A stretch of DNA of 22,772 nt, from positions 1-22,772 of the IMG/VR virus record IMGVR_UViG_3300046468_000503; one strand, given 5' to 3'. Every line of letters starts with the position of its first letter. Positions within the stretch are counted from its first letter, which is position 1. The notes beneath the pieces are model-generated. The model saw only the letters and a list, made by a program, of their open reading frames with translations, did no database searches and was not told where the DNA came from. This DNA comes from a virus. This document shows positions 21,757-22,772 of the stretch, one piece after another. The position numbers and the translations under genes are program-made.

Positions 21757-22772
21757 TTATTCTTTAGTGCTAAGTGGATGGTCTTTAGGCAGTAAATCAG
21801 TGTCATATTTTCCACTCTTAAAGCGCCCTGTTCTTACTGCGCTTAAAAACCCATTAACTCTAGCATAAGCCCACTGGTCGGCACTACTGACGCTTGGGCG
21901 TACACTTTGTGGGTTGTTTTGATATGCTCCAACTCCACGTCTAAATACAGCCTCTAACATTCCTTGAGTTACACGCTTTCCTTTTTTATCACCATGATTT
22001 TCATTATGATCTTTTACTTTCTCAGCAAGTCCTTTTTTTACAGCTTCACTAATTTTAGCTTTTACATCCATAATGTCTTCGTTTGTAAAAGATTTTTCTA
22101 AATCATAATACTTTTCACGTTCCTTATCTAGCTGTGTTACTTTTCGATTTGCCCATGACTGACCTTCATCACCGCCCCAACCGAGCCAAGCTATTAGTCC
22201 AGCACTTGGGTATCCATCTTCACCACGCCTAAATCCTTGAGCTTGTTTATCAACCTCGTGTCTAGCAAAAAAAGACTTCATTCTTCTTACTGTTCTAGGT
22301 GATAGTCTTTCTCTAGCTATAAGCTGATTTGCCCTTGCAACCCCAACAGATGTCATGCCTCTTTTATGTTCTTTTCGTAAATCTAATGCGCGTTTACCAT
22401 TAATTGCCATAGCTTCTGTTGGCTTTGTATCTATATCGCTTTCAGCCTTATCTTCACTATCCTTTAAATCTTCGCCTGTAGCTTCCACATATGATGAATG
22501 AGTATTACATGGCATATAAATCGTTTCGCCGTTTTCAGTGTGGCTATGAGAGCCTACACAGCCGATCTCATTAGCCCTTTCGATTGCTTCGTCTTCTGTT
22601 GTGAAAACATCTTTTCTAATTTCAGATTTTTCCCCATATGCTGATTTAGAGTCATCTTCTGCATCACTACCACTAGCTGGAGGGATAATAGGGCTACCCA
22701 GTGGGAAAAGATTTGCGGCAATAAATACATCATCACCACCCTCAATAGGTGTTAATCCTAATCTATCTCTAG
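21757..22772 (-). CDS. Portal protein C-terminus fused to Cys/His segment and DUF5824-like domain (runs off right edge)
   Basis: The frame is open from the right edge, so the Met at 22515 is internal. The first visible residues, RLGLTPIEGGDDVFIAANLF followed by PLG, are the C-terminal signature of HK97-type portals. Next come an acidic linker and EAIERANEIGCVGSHSHTEN followed by an MPCNTHSSY segment, with spacing C-x3-H-x-H-x10-C-x2-H. Then KRALDLRKEHKRGMTSVGVA, RRMKSFFARHEVDKQ and AGLIAWLGWGGDEGQSW form a domain common in phage head proteins, and RRGVGAYQNNPQSVRP with WAYARVNGFLSAVRTGRFK and DTDLLPKDHPL resemble DUF5824. The product acts at the unique vertex for DNA packaging. The extension of about 250 residues could bind scaffold, capsid or MuF protein. 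The portal body itself lies outside the window. Confidence 0.82.
   Translation of the reverse strand, partial: RDRLGLTPIEGGDDVFIAANLFPLGSPIIPPASGSDAEDDSKSAYGEKSEIRKDVFTTEDEAIERANEIGCVGSHSHTENGETIYMPCNTHSSYVEATGEDLKDSEDKAESDIDTKPTEAMAINGKRALDLRKEHKRGMTSVGVARANQLIARERLSPRTVRRMKSFFARHEVDKQAQGFRRGEDGYPSAGLIAWLGWGGDEGQSWANRKVTQLDKEREKYYDLEKSFTNEDIMDVKAKISEAVKKGLAEKVKDHNENHGDKKGKRVTQGMLEAVFRRGVGAYQNNPQSVRPSVSSADQWAYARVNGFLSAVRTGRFKSGKYDTDLLPKDHPLSTKE

Noticed and set aside
21741-21758. AAAAATA-ACAA-TATTTTT hairpin between the converging plus operon and portal gene as a bidirectional terminator
   Set aside because: The stem is entirely A-T with no G-C pair, so it is too weak to call an intrinsic terminator. 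It may be chance in AT-rich DNA.
1-22772. tRNA genes, CRISPR arrays or an attachment site
   Set aside because: I saw no cloverleaf-like sequence with T-loop, no regularly spaced repeats and no integrase-adjacent repeat. The only long repeats are coding.

Overview
This window is part of the genome of a tailed double-stranded DNA phage, or of a prophage. It is AT-rich, densely packed, and almost entirely structural. Gene order and protein signatures point to a siphovirus with an HK97-type head: portal, SPP1 gp7/MuF-like protein, HK97-type prohead protease, HK97-fold major capsid protein, head-tail connectors, TP901-1-type major tail protein, frameshifted tail chaperone, tape measure, J-like tail tip protein and fibres. 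Several proteins resemble gene transfer agent components of alphaproteobacteria (the GTA_gp10/rcc01693-like chaperone pair). Others resemble proteins common in marine phages (fibre motif LQIYHDGS, the 117-aa fibre-linked protein, a GT25 glycosyltransferase, a collagen-like fibre). A marine alphaproteobacterial host is my best inference. It is not proven, and no integrase, lysis or replication gene is visible to settle lifestyle.

Layout, reading the minus strand from the right edge. A portal C-terminus fused to extra domains enters at the right edge and stops at 21757. The plus-strand block 19993-21748 (a papain-like-fold candidate, two unknown proteins, a two-helix membrane protein and a GNAT acetyltransferase) converges on it. 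A minus-strand block, 19795-19074, of three small genes starts opposite it and reads into the MuF-like gene (19036-18245). Two good sigma70-type promoters lie back to back in the 197-bp gap 19796-19992; the minus one is a perfect consensus. Another promoter candidate at 18220-18248 precedes the protease and capsid genes (18110-16152). The head-tail connector genes (16101-13955) and tail genes (13943-5265) follow with very short gaps or start/stop overlaps. The left end carries a small structural protein, two long fibre proteins, the 117-aa protein and the beginning of a GT25 glycosyltransferase that runs off the left edge.

How the parts work together. Portal, MuF protein, protease and capsid protein build the prohead; four connector/terminator proteins close the head and join it to the tail. 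The tail chaperone is made in two forms through a -1 frameshift at GGGAAAC and assembles the major tail protein around the 732-aa tape measure. Two distal tail proteins and the 1228-aa J-like protein form the tip, and the fibres carry collagen-like and glycine-rich adhesive regions.

Main points of interest are: (1) a 109-triplet uninterrupted collagen-like region with all 34 lysines in the Y position, two genes upstream of a GT25-family glycosyltransferase, the family that also contains animal procollagen galactosyltransferases; (2) a matched pair of hairpin-plus-RBS leaders in the two divergent accessory operons, with substitutions that preserve pairing; (3) the in-frame slippery heptamer of the tail chaperone; (4) an accessory island of divergent operons between portal and MuF genes; and (5) a portal carrying a Cys/His segment and a large C-terminal extension.
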